From Methylobacterium segetis (GTDB lineage: Bacteria > Pseudomonadota > Alphaproteobacteria > Rhizobiales > Beijerinckiaceae): a DNA stretch of 42,313 nt. The stretch is taken from NCBI RefSeq assembly GCF_004348265.1, contig NZ_SMNT01000043.1:1-42313 (forward strand). Reading direction: 5' to 3'. Under the pieces are notes generated by a model. The model worked only from the letters and a program-made list of their open reading frames with translations. It had not been told where the DNA came from and did not search any database. Positions 1 to 10,742 of the stretch are shown here, piece after piece (the first letter of the stretch is position 1; every line of letters begins with the position of its first letter). Made by a program: the position numbers and the translations under genes.

Positions 1-1424
1 TCGACCACCTCGGCCACGGTCGGCAGCGCGAGCTTCTCGAGATTCGCCGCGTAGGGCATCGGCACGTCCTTGCCGGTGATGCGCAGGACCGGCGCGTCGA
101 GATAGTCGAAGGCGTCGACCATCAGGCGCGCCGCGATCTCGGCGCCGACGCCCGATTGCGGGAAGCCCTCCTCCACCGTGACGCAGCGGCCGGTCTTCTT
201 GACGGATTCCACCACCGTGTCCGTGTCCATCGGCCGGATCGTGCGCAGGTCGATCACCTCGGCCTCGATGCCCTGCTCGGCCAGCGCCTGCGCGGCCTTG
301 AGCGCGTAGGTCATGCCGATCGCGAAGGAGACGATGGTGACGTCCGAGCCCTGGCGGTGGATGCGCGCCTTGCCGATCGGCAGCACGAAGTCGTCGAGCT
401 TCGGCACCGGGAAGGATTGGCCGTAGAGGATCTCGTTCTCGAGAAAGATCACCGGGTTCGGGTCGCGGATCGCGGCCTTGAGGAGCCCCTTGGCGTCGGA
501 GGCCGTGTAGGGCGCGATGACCTTCAGTCCCGGCACGTTCGAGTACCAGGCCGCGTAATCGTGGCTGTGCTGGGCGCCGACACGCGCGGCGGCGCCGTTC
601 GGCCCCCGGAACACGATCGGGCAGCCGAGCTGGCCGCCCGACATGTAGAGGGTCTTGGCGGCCGAGTTGATGATGTGGTCGATCGCCTGCATGGCGAAAT
701 TGAACGTCATGAACTCGACGATCGGCTTCAGGCCCGTATAGGCCGCGCCGACGCCGATGCCGGCAAAGCCGTGCTCGGTGATCGGTGTGTCGACCACGCG
801 CCGCGCGCCGAATTCCTGCAGCAGCCCCTGCGTGATCTTGTAGGCGCCCTGATACTCGGCGACCTCCTCGCCCATCACGAAGACGTCCTCGTCCCGGCGC
901 ATCTCCTCGGCCATCGCGTCGCGGAGCGCCTCGCGCACCGTCGTCGTCACCATCTCGGTGCCGGCGGGGAATTCCTCCATCACCGGGGCCGGAGCCTTGT
1001 TGGTGATGGTGGCGGGGGCGGCGGGCGCGCGCGGCGCATCCTCGCCGCTCTTGGCCTCGGGGGCGGGCTTCTGCGCCTGCCCCTCCGCCTGCATGTCGGG
1101 TGCGGGCGCCGGCTGGCCGCCCGCATCGGCGCCGTTGCCCTTCGGCTTGCCCCCCGAGGAGGCGGCCGCCGAGACGTCCTCGCCCTCCTCCGCGATGATC
1201 GCGATCGGCGTGTTGACGGCGACGCCCTCGGTCCCTTCCTGGATCAGGATCTTGGCGAGCACGCCCTCGTCGATGGCCTCGACCTCCATCGTGGCCTTGT
1301 CGGTCTCAATCTCGGCCAGCACGTCGCCGGACTTGATCGCGTCGCCCTCCTTCTTGAGCCACTTGGCAAGCTTTCCCTCCTCCATGGTCGGGGAGAGCGC
1401 GGGCATGAGGATGTCGGTCGCCAT
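1..1424 (-). CDS. pdhB: Pyruvate dehydrogenase E1 component subunit beta with N-terminal lipoyl domain (3' end cut by window edge)
   Basis: E1 beta of the pyruvate dehydrogenase complex, which with PdhA decarboxylates pyruvate using thiamine diphosphate and acetylates a lipoyl group. The translation from the ATG at 1424 opens with a biotinyl/lipoyl domain (residues 1-80) with the lipoylation motif [11 protein letters not shown]; the modified lysine is Lys43 (codon 1298-1296). A Pro/Ala/Gly-rich hinge (about 85-155) leads into a transketolase-type beta domain that reads into the edge at a typical PdhB C-terminus ([20 protein letters not shown]), so only about ten residues are missing. The lipoyl-E1 beta fusion is usual in alphaproteobacteria. 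It follows pdhA by 63 bases on the same strand; co-transcription is likely, with the E2 gene expected just outside the window. Confidence 0.96.
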   Translation of the reverse strand, partial: MATDILMPALSPTMEEGKLAKWLKKEGDAIKSGDVLAEIETDKATMEVEAIDEGVLAKILIQEGTEGVAVNTPIAIIAEEGEDVSAAASSGGKPKGNGADAGGQPAPAPDMQAEGQAQKPAPEAKSGEDAPRAPAAPATITNKAPAPVMEEFPAGTEMVTTTVREALRDAMAEEMRRDEDVFVMGEEVAEYQGAYKITQGLLQEFGARRVVDTPITEHGFAGIGVGAAYTGLKPIVEFMTFNFAMQAIDHIINSAAKTLYMSGGQLGCPIVFRGPNGAAARVGAQHSHDYAAWYSNVPGLKVIAPYTASDAKGLLKAAIRDPNPVIFLENEILYGQSFPVPKLDDFVLPIGKARIHRQGSDVTIVSFAIGMTYALKAAQALAEQGIEAEVIDLRTIRPMDTDTVVESVKKTGRCVTVEEGFPQSGVGAEIAARLMVDAFDYLDAPVLRITGKDVPMPYAANLEKLALPTVAEVV

Positions 1425-1487
1425 GGAAGGACTCTGTCGGAGGGGCGTCTGGCGGGGCGGCCTGAGGGCGAAGGAGGCGACGTGCCG

Positions 1488-2573
1488 TCAGGCGCGCGCT
1501 TCGAGCAGGATGTCGGTCCAGAGCTCGGAGGGATCGGGCTCGGGATCGTGGGTCGCGAATTCGGCGGAATCGTTGACGATCTCGCGCACCTTGGCGTCGG
1601 TCGCCTTCAGGTCGCCGTCGGGTACGCCGTGCAACTCGATCAGGCGCTTGCGCACCATCTCGATCGGATCGTGCTCCTCGCGCATCTTCGAAACCTCGTC
1701 CTTCGAGCGGTATTTCGCCGGGTCGGACATGGAATGGCCGCGGTAGCGGTAGGTCTGCATCTCCAGGATGTAGGGGCCCTCGCCCGTGCGGGCGTGCTGG
1801 ATGGCGCGCGCCGCCGCTTCGCGCACGGTGCGCACGTCCATCCCGTCCACCTGCTCACCGGGGATGCCGAAGGAGAGGCCGCGCTTCGAGAAATCCGTCT
1901 GGGCGGAGGCGCGGACGACCGAGGTGCCCATCGCGTAGCGGTTGTTCTCGATCACGTAGACGACGGGCAGCTTCCAGAGGGCCGCCATGTTGAAGCTCTC
2001 GTAGACCTGGCCCTGGTTGGCGGCGCCGTCGCCCATGTAGGTGAGGCTGACCTTGCCGTTCTTCCGGTAGGCGTCCGCGAAGCCGAGGCCGGTGCCGAGC
2101 GAGACCTGCGCGCCGACGATGCCGTGGCCGCCGAAGAACTGCTTCTCGCGGGAGAACATGTGCATCGAGCCGCCCTTGCCGCGGGAATACCCGCCGCGGC
2201 GCCCGGTCAGCTCGGCCATCACGCCCCTCGGCTCCATGCCGCAAGCGAGCATGTGGCCGTGATCCCGGTATCCGGTGATCACCTGATCGCCCTCCTCCGC
2301 GGCCATCTGCATGCCGATGACCACGGCTTCCTGGCCGATGTAGAGGTGGCAGAAACCGCCGATCAGGCCCATGCCGTAGAGCTGGCCCGCCTTCTCCTCG
2401 AAGCGGCGGATCAGCAGCATCTCGTGATAGGCGTGGAGGTCCTCGTCGCGGGTGAATTGCGGCGCGTTCGGTGCGGGCCGGTGGGCGGCTTCCGGAGAGC
2501 CCTTCGCCTCGGGCTGCGCCTGCGACTGAGCTTCATCGGGCTTCGGCTGCCCCGCTTCCTTCGCGGCATCCAT
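1488..2573 (-). CDS. pdhA: Pyruvate dehydrogenase E1 component subunit alpha
   Basis: Alpha subunit of the thiamine-diphosphate-dependent E1 of the pyruvate dehydrogenase complex, 361 residues, the usual length. After a Lys/Pro/Ala-rich leader (about 40 residues) the E1 alpha fold is clear: the RRFEEKAGQLYGMG start, the GGHGIVGAQVSLGTGLGFA segment, and the TPP/Mg motif GDGAANQG...ENNRYAMGTSV. The phosphorylation-loop region YRYRGHSMSDPAKYR is also present. It lies between the ftsB-like gene and pdhB, all on the minus strand. The upstream gap (2574-2755) holds a perfect 9-bp inverted repeat that could be an operator or the terminator of the preceding unit. Confidence 0.97.
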   Translation of the reverse strand: MDAAKEAGQPKPDEAQSQAQPEAKGSPEAAHRPAPNAPQFTRDEDLHAYHEMLLIRRFEEKAGQLYGMGLIGGFCHLYIGQEAVVIGMQMAAEEGDQVITGYRDHGHMLACGMEPRGVMAELTGRRGGYSRGKGGSMHMFSREKQFFGGHGIVGAQVSLGTGLGFADAYRKNGKVSLTYMGDGAANQGQVYESFNMAALWKLPVVYVIENNRYAMGTSVVRASAQTDFSKRGLSFGIPGEQVDGMDVRTVREAAARAIQHARTGEGPYILEMQTYRYRGHSMSDPAKYRSKDEVSKMREEHDPIEMVRKRLIELHGVPDGDLKATDAKVREIVNDSAEFATHDPEPDPSELWTDILLEARA

Positions 2574-2642
2574 CGGCGACCTCCCGTGATCTGTCTCTCA
2601 GCCACGGTGTAGTGCACGGTCTGCCGGAAAGCGAGGGCCGCC

Positions 2643-2672
2643 CCTCTGACACCGCCGCGCTCTTGTCAGAGG
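2643..2672. promoter_or_regulatory. Inverted repeat upstream of pdhA
   Basis: Perfect 9-bp arms CCTCTGACA and TGTCAGAGG separated by 12 bases, about 70 bases upstream of the pdhA start and about 85 bases past the ftsB-like stop. There is no T-run on either side, so a protein-binding operator is as plausible as a terminator. The binding factor is unknown. Confidence 0.45.
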
Positions 2673-2755
2673 TGCGGGGCGCCATTTCGATCGTGGGTTG
2701 AGTGGCTGCTCGCACCTGCGGCGGCACGTTGCCGAATGCGCGGGAGGTCGGCCGA

Positions 2756-3067
2756 TCAGGGATCGATGATCACGACATCGTTGGCGTGAACGCGGCCGAG
2801 CACGACCCGGGCGCGCTCCTCCAGAAGGTCGCGGTCGATCTGCTCGCTGCGCAGGAGCGCGACCCGGTGCTCCCAGACCGCCCGGTCGGCCTTGACGGCG
2901 GCAAGCTCCCGGATCAGCCCGAAGGCCTGCTCCTTGACCGCGCGCTTGGCCTCCAGGCCGCGGCTGCCGTTCTCCGCCTGATGGACGAAGTAGCTGACGA
3001 CGAGGGCCGACACGGTCCAGAGACCGAGCGGCATGAGGACGGATCTGACGCGGCGGCGGACGACCAT
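2756..3067 (-). CDS. ftsB: FtsB/DivIC-family septum formation initiator protein
   Basis: Small bitopic divisome protein of 103 residues. From the ATG at 3067 it has a short basic cytoplasmic N-terminus (VVRRRVRSV), one membrane helix (about residues 10-30), then a charged coiled coil (about 35-75) and a C-terminal tail ending HANDVVIIDP, the usual FtsB/DivIC plan. In well-studied bacteria FtsB bridges FtsL and FtsQ in the divisome. The eno-ftsB-pdhA order is typical of alphaproteobacteria and supports the call. An in-frame upstream start at 3097 would add ten residues lying before the basic region; I prefer 3067 because the membrane topology is complete from there. Confidence 0.88.
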   Translation of the reverse strand: MVVRRRVRSVLMPLGLWTVSALVVSYFVHQAENGSRGLEAKRAVKEQAFGLIRELAAVKADRAVWEHRVALLRSEQIDRDLLEERARVVLGRVHANDVVIIDP

Positions 3068-3140
3068 GGGCCGACCATCGCCGCGCAAGGTTAACAAAGG
3101 CTTCAGGGCGCCAAGCGCGCTGCCCGGTCGAGGCTGTCCG

Positions 3141-4553
<1,413 letters not shown>

Positions 4554-4681
4554 TCAACGAGGGGCGGCGGGCAAGCGCCCGCGCGCGCCGGGGCTCGGCC
4601 GGTCCGGGAACCCCGGGCGCCAGGCATAGCTGGGGCTGTCGGGGATGCGCGCGGGCCGTCCGCAGCGTATAGGGCGGTGTC

Positions 4682-5152
4682 ATGACGAATGAGACGACGA
4701 ACACGGCTCCCGCCAACCTGCAGCTCGGCCAAGCGACGCTGCAACCGGGATCGCCCGAGGAGGCCCGCCTCGACCGGGTGCCGAACCCGCACGCCGACAC
4801 GGACTATCTCGCGCGCTTCACCGCGCCCGAATTCACGTCCCTCTGCCCGGTGACCGGGCAGCCCGATTTCGCGATTCTCGTGATCGACTACGTGCCGGAC
4901 CGCTGGCTCGTGGAGTCGAAATCCCTGAAGCTCTATCTCACGAGCTTCCGCAACCACGGCGCCTTTCACGAGGATTGCACGGTGGCGATCGCCAAGCGGC
5001 TGACGGCACTTCTGGAGCCGCGCTACCTGCGCATCGGCGGCTTCTGGTATCCGCGCGGCGGAATCCCGATCGATGTCTTCTGGCAGACGGGCGAGCCCCC
5101 GAAATCCGTCTGGCTGCCCGATCCCGGCGTGCCGCCCTACCGGGCGCGCTGA
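4682..5152 (+). CDS. queF: NADPH-dependent 7-cyano-7-deazaguanine (preQ0) reductase
   Basis: Reduces the nitrile of preQ0 to preQ1 in queuosine tRNA modification. At 156 residues this is the short, unimodular QueF type. Catalytic Cys55 ([13 protein letters not shown]) and Asp62 are present, followed by the QueF signature [20 protein letters not shown] (residues 78-97) whose Glu78 and Glu97 contact substrate in characterised enzymes. The N-terminal 40 residues are variable. It stands alone, divergent from eno and convergent with a small secreted protein gene, with a strong bidirectional hairpin between them. I saw no preQ1 riboswitch in the 251-base upstream gap. Confidence 0.97.
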   Translation: MTNETTNTAPANLQLGQATLQPGSPEEARLDRVPNPHADTDYLARFTAPEFTSLCPVTGQPDFAILVIDYVPDRWLVESKSLKLYLTSFRNHGAFHEDCTVAIAKRLTALLEPRYLRIGGFWYPRGGIPIDVFWQTGEPPKSVWLPDPGVPPYRAR

Positions 5153-5172
5153 GACCCGCACGAACGAGAAGA

Positions 5173-5194
5173 GCGGCCGGTGATCACCGGCCGC
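5173..5194. terminator. Bidirectional hairpin between queF and the convergent secreted-protein gene
   Basis: Perfect 22-base palindrome: arms GCGGCCGG and CCGGCCGC around TGATCA. It starts 20 bases after the queF stop and ends 28 bases before the stop of the convergent gene, so it can serve both transcripts. No T-run follows, as is common in GC-rich genomes. Confidence 0.6.
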
Positions 5195-5222
5195 CCTCCA
5201 AGACGTCTAGGGATGGCTCGGC

Positions 5223-5513
5223 TCAGTAGCCGTAGCCGTAATAGCCGTAGCCCGGACGGTCGTAGTAGCCGTCGCGGGAATAGGCGTCGCGCGCCGCACC
5301 CGCCGCGATGGCACCCGCCGCAAGGCCGGCGATGCCGAGGCCGACGGCTGCGCCCGTGCCGATGCCGCGGCGGCCGCGATAGCCGTGCCCGTAGCCGTAG
5401 GCGTGGTTGTGACCGTAGCCGTATCCGTGGCCGCGCGGACGGGCATCCGCGGAGGTGGCGGCCATGGTGCCGACGGAGAGAGCAACAGCGGAGATGAGGG
5501 CGAGCTTGCGCAT
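5223..5513 (-). CDS. Small secreted Gly/Tyr/His-rich protein
   Basis: 96 residues with a clear signal peptide (MRKLALISAVALSVGTMAATSADA, cleavage expected near ADA-RP). The mature part has two low-complexity blocks of GY/GH repeats (residues 27-47 and 83-96) around a small Gly/Ala-rich segment (about 50-73) resembling a glycine zipper. Function is unknown; such proteins in related bacteria are generally called hypothetical or glycine-zipper proteins. It is preceded by a well-matched sigma-EcfG promoter, which suggests induction in the general stress response. A single gene, convergent with queF. Confidence 0.8.
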   Translation of the reverse strand: MRKLALISAVALSVGTMAATSADARPRGHGYGYGHNHAYGYGHGYRGRRGIGTGAAVGLGIAGLAAGAIAAGAARDAYSRDGYYDRPGYGYYGYGY

Positions 5514-5551
5514 GATATCCTTTCGTGAGCTATGACACGATTGGAGTGTCC

Positions 5552-5576
5552 AACGTCTCTCCTGCCAAGGCGTTCC
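5552..5576 (-). promoter_or_regulatory. Sigma-EcfG-type (general stress) promoter
   Basis: Read on the minus strand: GGAAC (5576-5572), 16 bases, CGTT (5555-5552). This matches the consensus known for EcfG sigma factors of alphaproteobacteria, including Methylobacterium (GGAAC-N16/17-CGTT). The -10 element lies about 40 bases before the start codon at 5513, leaving a short leader with a purine-rich AAAGGA site. Confidence 0.7.
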
Positions 5577-5675
5577 CCGGAAAGTCGAATCGAATCCAGG
5601 CTGTTCCTTGGAAAGCCTCCGGCTTCATCCGGGAAGAACTGGCTCTCGGCTCCCTAGATCCGCGGCGATGCCGCC

Positions 5676-6545
5676 TCATCCCCTCCCCTTCGCCACCCGG
5701 TCGAAGGCCTGCAGGGTTTCGAGGAGCGCCGGCATGTCTCTCAGAGCCACCATGTTCGGGCCGTCGGAGGGGGCGCGGTCGGGGTCCGGATGCGTCTCGA
5801 TGAACAGGCCCGCCACGCCGACTGCCACCGCCGCGCGGGCGAGAACGCCGACGAACTCCCGCTGCCCGCCCGAGGTCGCTCCCTGACCGCCCGGCTGCTG
5901 CACCGAGTGGGTCGCATCGAACACCACCGGCAGGCCGCCCGTCACCTGCGCCATGATGGGAAGGCTCCGCATGTCGGAGACCAGCGTGTTGTAGCCGAAC
6001 GACGCCCCGCGCTCGGTGACCAGAACGTTGCCGTTGCCCGTCCCCGTCACCTTGGCGGCGACGTGCGCCATGTCCCAGGGGGCGAGGAACTGGCCCTTCT
6101 TCACGTTCACGATACGACCCGTCGCGGCGGCCGCCAGGAGCAGGTCCGTCTGTCGGCAGAGGAAGGCCGGGATCTGGAGGACGTCGACCACCTCGGCCGC
6201 CGCCGCGCACTGCTCGGCCTCGTGCACGTCGGTGAGCAGGGGCAGGCCGAATCGCTCCTTGATCTCGGCGAAGATCGGCAGGGCCCCGGACAGGCCGAGG
6301 CCGCGGGCCGAGCCCGCCGAGGTCCGGTTCGCCTTGTCGAAGGACGCCTTGAAGACGAGGCCGATGCCGAGGCGTCCCGTCATCTCCTTGAGCGCCGCCG
6401 CGATCTCGAGTGCGTGGGTGCGCCCCTCGAGCTGGCAGGGGCCGGCGATCAGCGCGAAGGGCCGGTCGTTGGCGAAGGTGACCTCGCCCGCGCGGACGGT
6501 GACCGGCGGGCAGGAGGCGGCTGAGGGGGCGTTCGGGCTCGACAT
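5676..6545 (-). CDS. kdsA: 3-deoxy-8-phosphooctulonate synthase (KDO-8-P synthase)
   Basis: Condenses phosphoenolpyruvate with arabinose 5-phosphate to KDO-8-phosphate for lipopolysaccharide inner core. The 289-residue TIM-barrel protein has the family marks [58 protein letters not shown], the ERG.SFGYN.LV block and [13 protein letters not shown]. Both the Cys in IAGPCQLEG and the late H-x-D segment ([15 protein letters not shown]) are present, as in metal-dependent KdsA enzymes, though the class was not tested. It is last in a tight minus-strand array, 10 bases after the preceding hypothetical gene. Confidence 0.97.
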   Translation of the reverse strand: MSSPNAPSAASCPPVTVRAGEVTFANDRPFALIAGPCQLEGRTHALEIAAALKEMTGRLGIGLVFKASFDKANRTSAGSARGLGLSGALPIFAEIKERFGLPLLTDVHEAEQCAAAAEVVDVLQIPAFLCRQTDLLLAAAATGRIVNVKKGQFLAPWDMAHVAAKVTGTGNGNVLVTERGASFGYNTLVSDMRSLPIMAQVTGGLPVVFDATHSVQQPGGQGATSGGQREFVGVLARAAVAVGVAGLFIETHPDPDRAPSDGPNMVALRDMPALLETLQAFDRVAKGRG

Positions 6546-6555
6546 GGAGCGCGGT

Positions 6556-7056
6556 CTATCCCGCGGATGCGGCCGGCGAAAGGCCGGCGCGGCTGCGCAG
6601 GATCGCGGGTTCGCGCGGCCGGAGCACGCAGACCGTGAGGTTCTGGCCGAGCCCGTCCCCGCGCGGCCCGGTCTCGCAGCGCAGGCTCGCCCGCCCGACG
6701 CTGCCCTCTTGCGGCGCGCCCGCGAGGAGCGAATCCTGGTGCAATCGGAGGGCGAGGACCGTGGCCTCGTCGCGCGGGGCGCCTGCGAGCCCTTCGGCAG
6801 CGAGCCCGACCAGGGTGAAGAAGCGGCGATCCGGTTCGCGCTCGTGCGAGCCGAGAACGAGCCGGGCGGGTTTGCGGCACTCGAGGCTCATCCTGTCGGC
6901 ATCGGCGGCGCGAAAGACGGCGAGCGATCCCCGCCGCCCCGCCACCGAGGCGCCGGTGGCTCGGATCATCCGCGCGGCGAGCGCGTCGCAGGCGTCGGCC
7001 AGGGCCGGTCCGGTACAGGCGAGGAGCAGAGGCAGGGCGAGGAGAGAGGCGCGCAT
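6556..7056 (-). CDS. Secreted hypothetical protein
   Basis: 166 residues with a signal peptide ([20 protein letters not shown], cleavage near ALA-DA). The mature protein has four cysteines (DACDAL, ECRK, RCET, VCVL), consistent with two disulfides in the periplasm. I do not recognise a family. It sits between another secreted hypothetical and kdsA with 9-10 base gaps, so it is probably co-transcribed with kdsA. An alternative reading of the LLLAC motif as a lipobox is possible but the later ALA site looks better for signal peptidase I. Confidence 0.7.
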   Translation of the reverse strand: MRASLLALPLLLACTGPALADACDALAARMIRATGASVAGRRGSLAVFRAADADRMSLECRKPARLVLGSHEREPDRRFFTLVGLAAEGLAGAPRDEATVLALRLHQDSLLAGAPQEGSVGRASLRCETGPRGDGLGQNLTVCVLRPREPAILRSRAGLSPAASAG

Positions 7057-7065
7057 GGCCCAGGT

Positions 7066-7557
7066 CTAGCGCGGACGGGCCGCCTCGTCAGCGGGCGCGA
7101 GAGACCCGGTGATGTCGTCCGCGCCCGCCCCGAGGCAGGTGCGGTACGCGTTGCCCCGGAGCACGCGGGGCAGCCGCAACGGGCGAGCGCCGCTCGCGTC
7201 GCTCAGCGTGCCCGTCAGGGCTTCGGCCGAGACCGTGCCCTCGAAGGAGATGGGGCCGGTCACCGTCAGCGCCGTGAAGGCGACCGTCCGGGCATCGTCG
7301 TCGACGGCGGGTGCCGCCTGGACGGGCACGATCCCGCTCCCCTGCCCGACCTCGTAGAGGAGGCCGTTCCCGTTCGGCGAGCGCCGCAGGGTGATGCGGC
7401 GCCCGAAGAGGTCCCCGCTCGCGGGCCGCGTGCAGAGATCCGCGTAGACGTAGGTGCCCGAGAGCCAGCCCGGCCGCGCCGCGACACCCGCCGGCTCCAA
7501 GCCGGTCAGGACGGCCACAGGGAGGCCGAGGGCGGGGAGGAGGCTCGCGGCGCGCAT
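7066..7557 (-). CDS. Secreted hypothetical protein
   Basis: 163 residues starting with a weak signal peptide or anchor (MRAASLLPALGLPVAVLTGL...GVAA). The rest suggests an all-beta lipocalin-like periplasmic protein: GTYVYADLCTRPASGDLFGRR, then alternating hydrophobic strands and TVTGPISFEGTVSAEALTGTLSD, with two cysteines (LCTR, TCLG). No family recognised. It precedes the other secreted hypothetical by 9 bases and follows the aldo/keto reductase by 46 bases on the same strand. The functional link to kdsA is only positional. Confidence 0.65.
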   Translation of the reverse strand: MRAASLLPALGLPVAVLTGLEPAGVAARPGWLSGTYVYADLCTRPASGDLFGRRITLRRSPNGNGLLYEVGQGSGIVPVQAAPAVDDDARTVAFTALTVTGPISFEGTVSAEALTGTLSDASGARPLRLPRVLRGNAYRTCLGAGADDITGSLAPADEAARPR

Positions 7558-7603
7558 GCGTACTCCGTCTCGTGTCGGCGTCGCACCGCATGCAGGATCT
7601 GGG

Positions 7604-8515
7604 CTAGGAGGCCCCTCCGGCCTGCCAGGCGGCGCGTCCCTGGCCGTCGAGGGCCTCGAATTCCGCGTCCGTGAGCGTGAGGGCGGCCCCCGCCATGTTG
7701 TCGGCGAGGTGCCCCGGATCGCCGGTGCCGGGGATCGGCAGCATCACGGGCGAGCGCTTGAGGAGCCAGGCGAGCGCCACCGCCCCGTCGCCGACCCCAT
7801 GCCGCCCCGCGATCTCGGGGAGCACCGATCCCTCGCGGGCGAGCGCCCCGCGGGCGAGCGGCGCCCAGGGAATGAAGCCGATGCCCTGGGCGGTGCAATG
7901 GTCGAGGACGGCCTCGCTGGTGCGGTCGACGAGGTTGTACTGGTTCTGCACGGTGGCGACGGGGAAGAATGGCCGGGCCGCCTCGATGTCGTCGATCGAC
8001 ACCTCGCTAAGGCCCACATGGCGGATCAGGCCCTCCTCGCGCATCCGCGCGATCGCCTCGAACTGCATCTCCCGCGGGCAGTCGGGGCCGATCCGGTGCA
8101 ATTGCCAGAGGTCGATGCGCTCCAGCCCGAGCCGACGCAGGCTCATCAGCACGCACTGGCGCAGGTAGTCCGGGTTGCCGACCGGGCGCCAGATGTCCGG
8201 CCCGTGCCGGGTAAGCCCGCCCTTCGTCGCAATGACGAGACCGGAATAGGGATGCAGCACCTCGCGGATCAGATCCTCGCTCACGAAGGGCCCGTAGCTG
8301 TCGGCGGTGTCGATCAGGTCGATGCCGAGTTGCGGAACACGGGCGAGCGTCGCCTTCGCCGCCTCGCGCGAGGCCGGGTCGCCCCAGATGCCGGGTCCGG
8401 TGATGCGCATGGCGCCGAAGCCGAGGCGGTGGACGGTGAGGTCTCCGCCGATGGCGAAGGTGCCGGAGGGGTTCTTGCCGGAGGGATTCTTGCCGGAGGG
8501 CGTCTCGCTGGGCAT
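7604..8515 (-). CDS. Aldo/keto reductase
   Basis: NADP(H)-dependent oxidoreductase of the aldo/keto reductase superfamily, 303 residues. The catalytic tetrad can be placed: Asp and Tyr in [17 protein letters not shown], Lys in [10 protein letters not shown], His in [11 protein letters not shown]. The C-terminal cofactor-binding part has [17 protein letters not shown]. Substrate unknown; closest by eye to the oxidoreductases that act on small aldehydes. The start at 8515 is chosen because the fold begins just after it ([17 protein letters not shown]). The N-terminus is odd: a 15-base unit is repeated three times (8461-8505), encoding [12 protein letters not shown]. Confidence 0.92.
   Translation of the reverse strand: MPSETPSGKNPSGKNPSGTFAIGGDLTVHRLGFGAMRITGPGIWGDPASREAAKATLARVPQLGIDLIDTADSYGPFVSEDLIREVLHPYSGLVIATKGGLTRHGPDIWRPVGNPDYLRQCVLMSLRRLGLERIDLWQLHRIGPDCPREMQFEAIARMREEGLIRHVGLSEVSIDDIEAARPFFPVATVQNQYNLVDRTSEAVLDHCTAQGIGFIPWAPLARGALAREGSVLPEIAGRHGVGDGAVALAWLLKRSPVMLPIPGTGDPGHLADNMAGAALTLTDAEFEALDGQGRAAWQAGGAS
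8461..8505. repeat. 15-bp triplicated unit in the 5' end of the aldo/keto reductase gene
   Basis: Three adjacent 15-base units beginning TGCCGGAGGG and ending GTTCT, ATTCT and CGTCT. It keeps frame and encodes a short Ser/Gly/Lys/Asn/Pro repeat before the barrel, so copy-number slippage would alter only the flexible N-terminus. Confidence 0.75.
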
Positions 8516-8670
8516 GGGACACTCCGTGAGAGGTTCAGGGGCCGGCATATGGCGCGCCCGGCCGGCGCGGCGAGCCGGCCCCGTCGCTCCGCGCGCGGCC
8601 TGTCCGGGCTCCCGTCCTGCAACCGGAGCGTGAAAAAGGCGCCGGCCCGCGAGGACCGACGCCAGTGGAA

Positions 8671-8696
8671 GGGACCGGAAGAGGGGCGCCGGTCCC
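8671..8696 (-). terminator. Hairpin downstream of the DegP gene
   Basis: Perfect 8-bp arms GGGACCGG and CCGGTCCC with a 10-base loop, about 150 bases past the protease stop. The whole gap 8516-8844 has no gene I can support; it also holds alternating CCGGAC/GTCCGG elements at 8757-8799 that could form competing hairpins. Confidence 0.45.
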
Positions 8697-8844
8697 GAGC
8701 CCGGATGAGGCGTGTGCGCGATCACGAATCGGATCCTCGCGCGTAGAGCGCGATCATCCGGACGGGAGGCCGGTCCGGCGGGAAAGCGCGAGACCGGACA
8801 AGGACTTGGAGCCATGCCCGACCGCGCCGCGACCGGGCCTCGCG

Positions 8845-10392
8845 CTAGCCCGCGTTCTTGGAGAGCGCGACCGCGACGAAGCGGGTCACGCCCTTCTGGT
8901 TCTTGACGCGCATCAGCACCGCCTTGCGCCCGCTCGATTCGGCCGACCGGATGCGCTCCGCGACCTCGGAGGGCTTCGAGACGCTCTGTCCGGCGACGTC
9001 CAGGATGACGTCGCCCTGCTCGATGCCCTTGGCGGCGGCCGGCCCGTCGGGATCGACCTCCACCACCACCACGCCCTCGTCCGAGAGGCCGACATCGGCG
9101 GCCGGAGCGAGGCTGAGGCCGAGGCGGGGCTGGCCGTCGGAGGTGTCGCCGCCGCGGCTCGCCACCTTGGTGTCGTTCGGCAGCGCCCCGAGCGTGATCG
9201 TCGCGGTGTCCTGCTTGCCGCCGCGGAGATACGCGATCTCCACCTTGGCGCCGGGCTTGAGGCCCGCGATCTTGCGGGACAGCTCCTTCGCGTCGTTGAC
9301 CGCGTTGCCGTTGACCGACTCGATCACGTCGCCGGATTTCAGGCCGGCCTTGGCGGCCGGCGTGCCGTTCTCGGCGTGGTCGACGAGGGCGCCCTTCGGC
9401 TTGTCGAGGCCGAGCCCGTCGGCGATGTCCTTGGTCACGGGCTGCACCTGCACGCCGAGGTAGCCGCGGGCCACCTTGCCGTCGGTGCGGAGCTGCTCGA
9501 CCACCGCCTGCACGGTCTCTGCGGGGATCGCGAAGGCGAGGCCCACGCTTCCGCCGGACGGCGAGGCGATCGCCGTGTTCACGCCCACGACCTCGCCGTT
9601 CACGTTGAAGGTCGGGCCGCCCGAATTGCCCTTGTTGATCGGCGCGTCGATCTGCAGGAAGTCGTCGTAGGGGCCGGCGCCGATGTCGCGGCCGCGGGCC
9701 GAGACGATGCCGGCCGTGACCGTGCCGCCGAGGCCGAACGGGTTGCCGATCGCCACCACCCAGTCGCCGACCCGCGGGGCCGCCTTCCCGAACTGGACGT
9801 AAGGGTAACTCCCCTCGTCCTTGATCTTCAGGAGGGCGAGGTCGGTCTTCGAATCCTTGCCGATCACCTTGGCGTCGAGGGTGCGGTTGTCGTCGAGCAC
9901 GACCTGCACCGTCTTGGCATTGTCGACGACGTGGTTGTTCGTCACCACGTAGCCGTCGGCCGAGATGATGAAGCCCGAGCCGACCGCGCCGCGCTGGCCC
10001 TGGCGCTGGGGCATGCCCTGCATGCCGCCGCCCTGGCCGTTCTGCCCGAAGCGCTTGAAGAACTCGCGCAATTGCGGCGGCACGTTCTGGAGACCGCGGC
10101 CCTGGCCAGAACCTTGGCCAGGCCCGTCATCGTCGTCCGACGAGGCGCTCGCATCGAGCTTCACCTTCACCGAGACGACGCCGGGCTTCACCTTGTCGAC
10201 GACGTTGGCGAACGAGCCCGGCGGGTGCTCGGGAGCCTCGATCGGGGTCTTGGGAAGCGCCTGGGCCAGGGCGGGCGTGCTCGGCTGCACGAAGCCGGCG
10301 CCGAGCGCGCCGCCCGCCACGAGGGCGGCGGCCGCCACCGAGGCGAGGGCACCGCGGCGGACGCGGGCGGGTCGGGTCTGGCAGTCGGTCAT
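8845..10392 (-). CDS. degP: Periplasmic serine endopeptidase of the DegP/HtrA (Do) family
   Basis: Envelope quality-control protease/chaperone, 515 residues from the ATG at 10392. A signal peptide-like segment (residues 12-44, ending ALAQ) is followed by a trypsin-like domain with triad His154 (TNNHVVD), Asp184 ([10 protein letters not shown]) and Ser257 (NKGNSGGP). Two PDZ domains follow (about 310-395 and 420-512). The loop between strand one and the catalytic core (about 81-135) is long, with an Asp-rich stretch and Gly/Gln-rich repeats, as in many alphaproteobacterial Do proteases. Upstream in-frame codons were left out because they precede the signal peptide. Divergent from the GGDEF-EAL gene over a 350-base gap. 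Confidence 0.95.
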   Translation of the reverse strand: MTDCQTRPARVRRGALASVAAAALVAGGALGAGFVQPSTPALAQALPKTPIEAPEHPPGSFANVVDKVKPGVVSVKVKLDASASSDDDDGPGQGSGQGRGLQNVPPQLREFFKRFGQNGQGGGMQGMPQRQGQRGAVGSGFIISADGYVVTNNHVVDNAKTVQVVLDDNRTLDAKVIGKDSKTDLALLKIKDEGSYPYVQFGKAAPRVGDWVVAIGNPFGLGGTVTAGIVSARGRDIGAGPYDDFLQIDAPINKGNSGGPTFNVNGEVVGVNTAIASPSGGSVGLAFAIPAETVQAVVEQLRTDGKVARGYLGVQVQPVTKDIADGLGLDKPKGALVDHAENGTPAAKAGLKSGDVIESVNGNAVNDAKELSRKIAGLKPGAKVEIAYLRGGKQDTATITLGALPNDTKVASRGGDTSDGQPRLGLSLAPAADVGLSDEGVVVVEVDPDGPAAAKGIEQGDVILDVAGQSVSKPSEVAERIRSAESSGRKAVLMRVKNQKGVTRFVAVALSKNAG

Positions 10393-10742
10393 GAAGGTCG
10401 CTCCGGAGGTTTCGGAGGCCGCTCGGTCAGCGGGCCGTGGATCCGTCGTAGGGCAGACCCCCTGACCCGGGCGTGACGGCGGCATTACGGTTTCGTCAGG
10501 TCGGTGACGACGCGCCGATCCGGGACTGTGATCAGCACGTTCAGGCCGGATCCAACGACAACTTCAAATGGCATCTTCAAGTCTTATGCAGAACAGTGGC
10601 ATGACGTTTCGTTAAATCGTCCATGACAGGATATGCTTGTCTCGATTGAGGTGGGCCGAGCGTATTGCTCGGCTCATCGACAGAGATCCTTGCGGCCCCG
10701 CGCGGCGGGCCGCCCGACGAGAGCTTCGAGGAACGCCCCGGC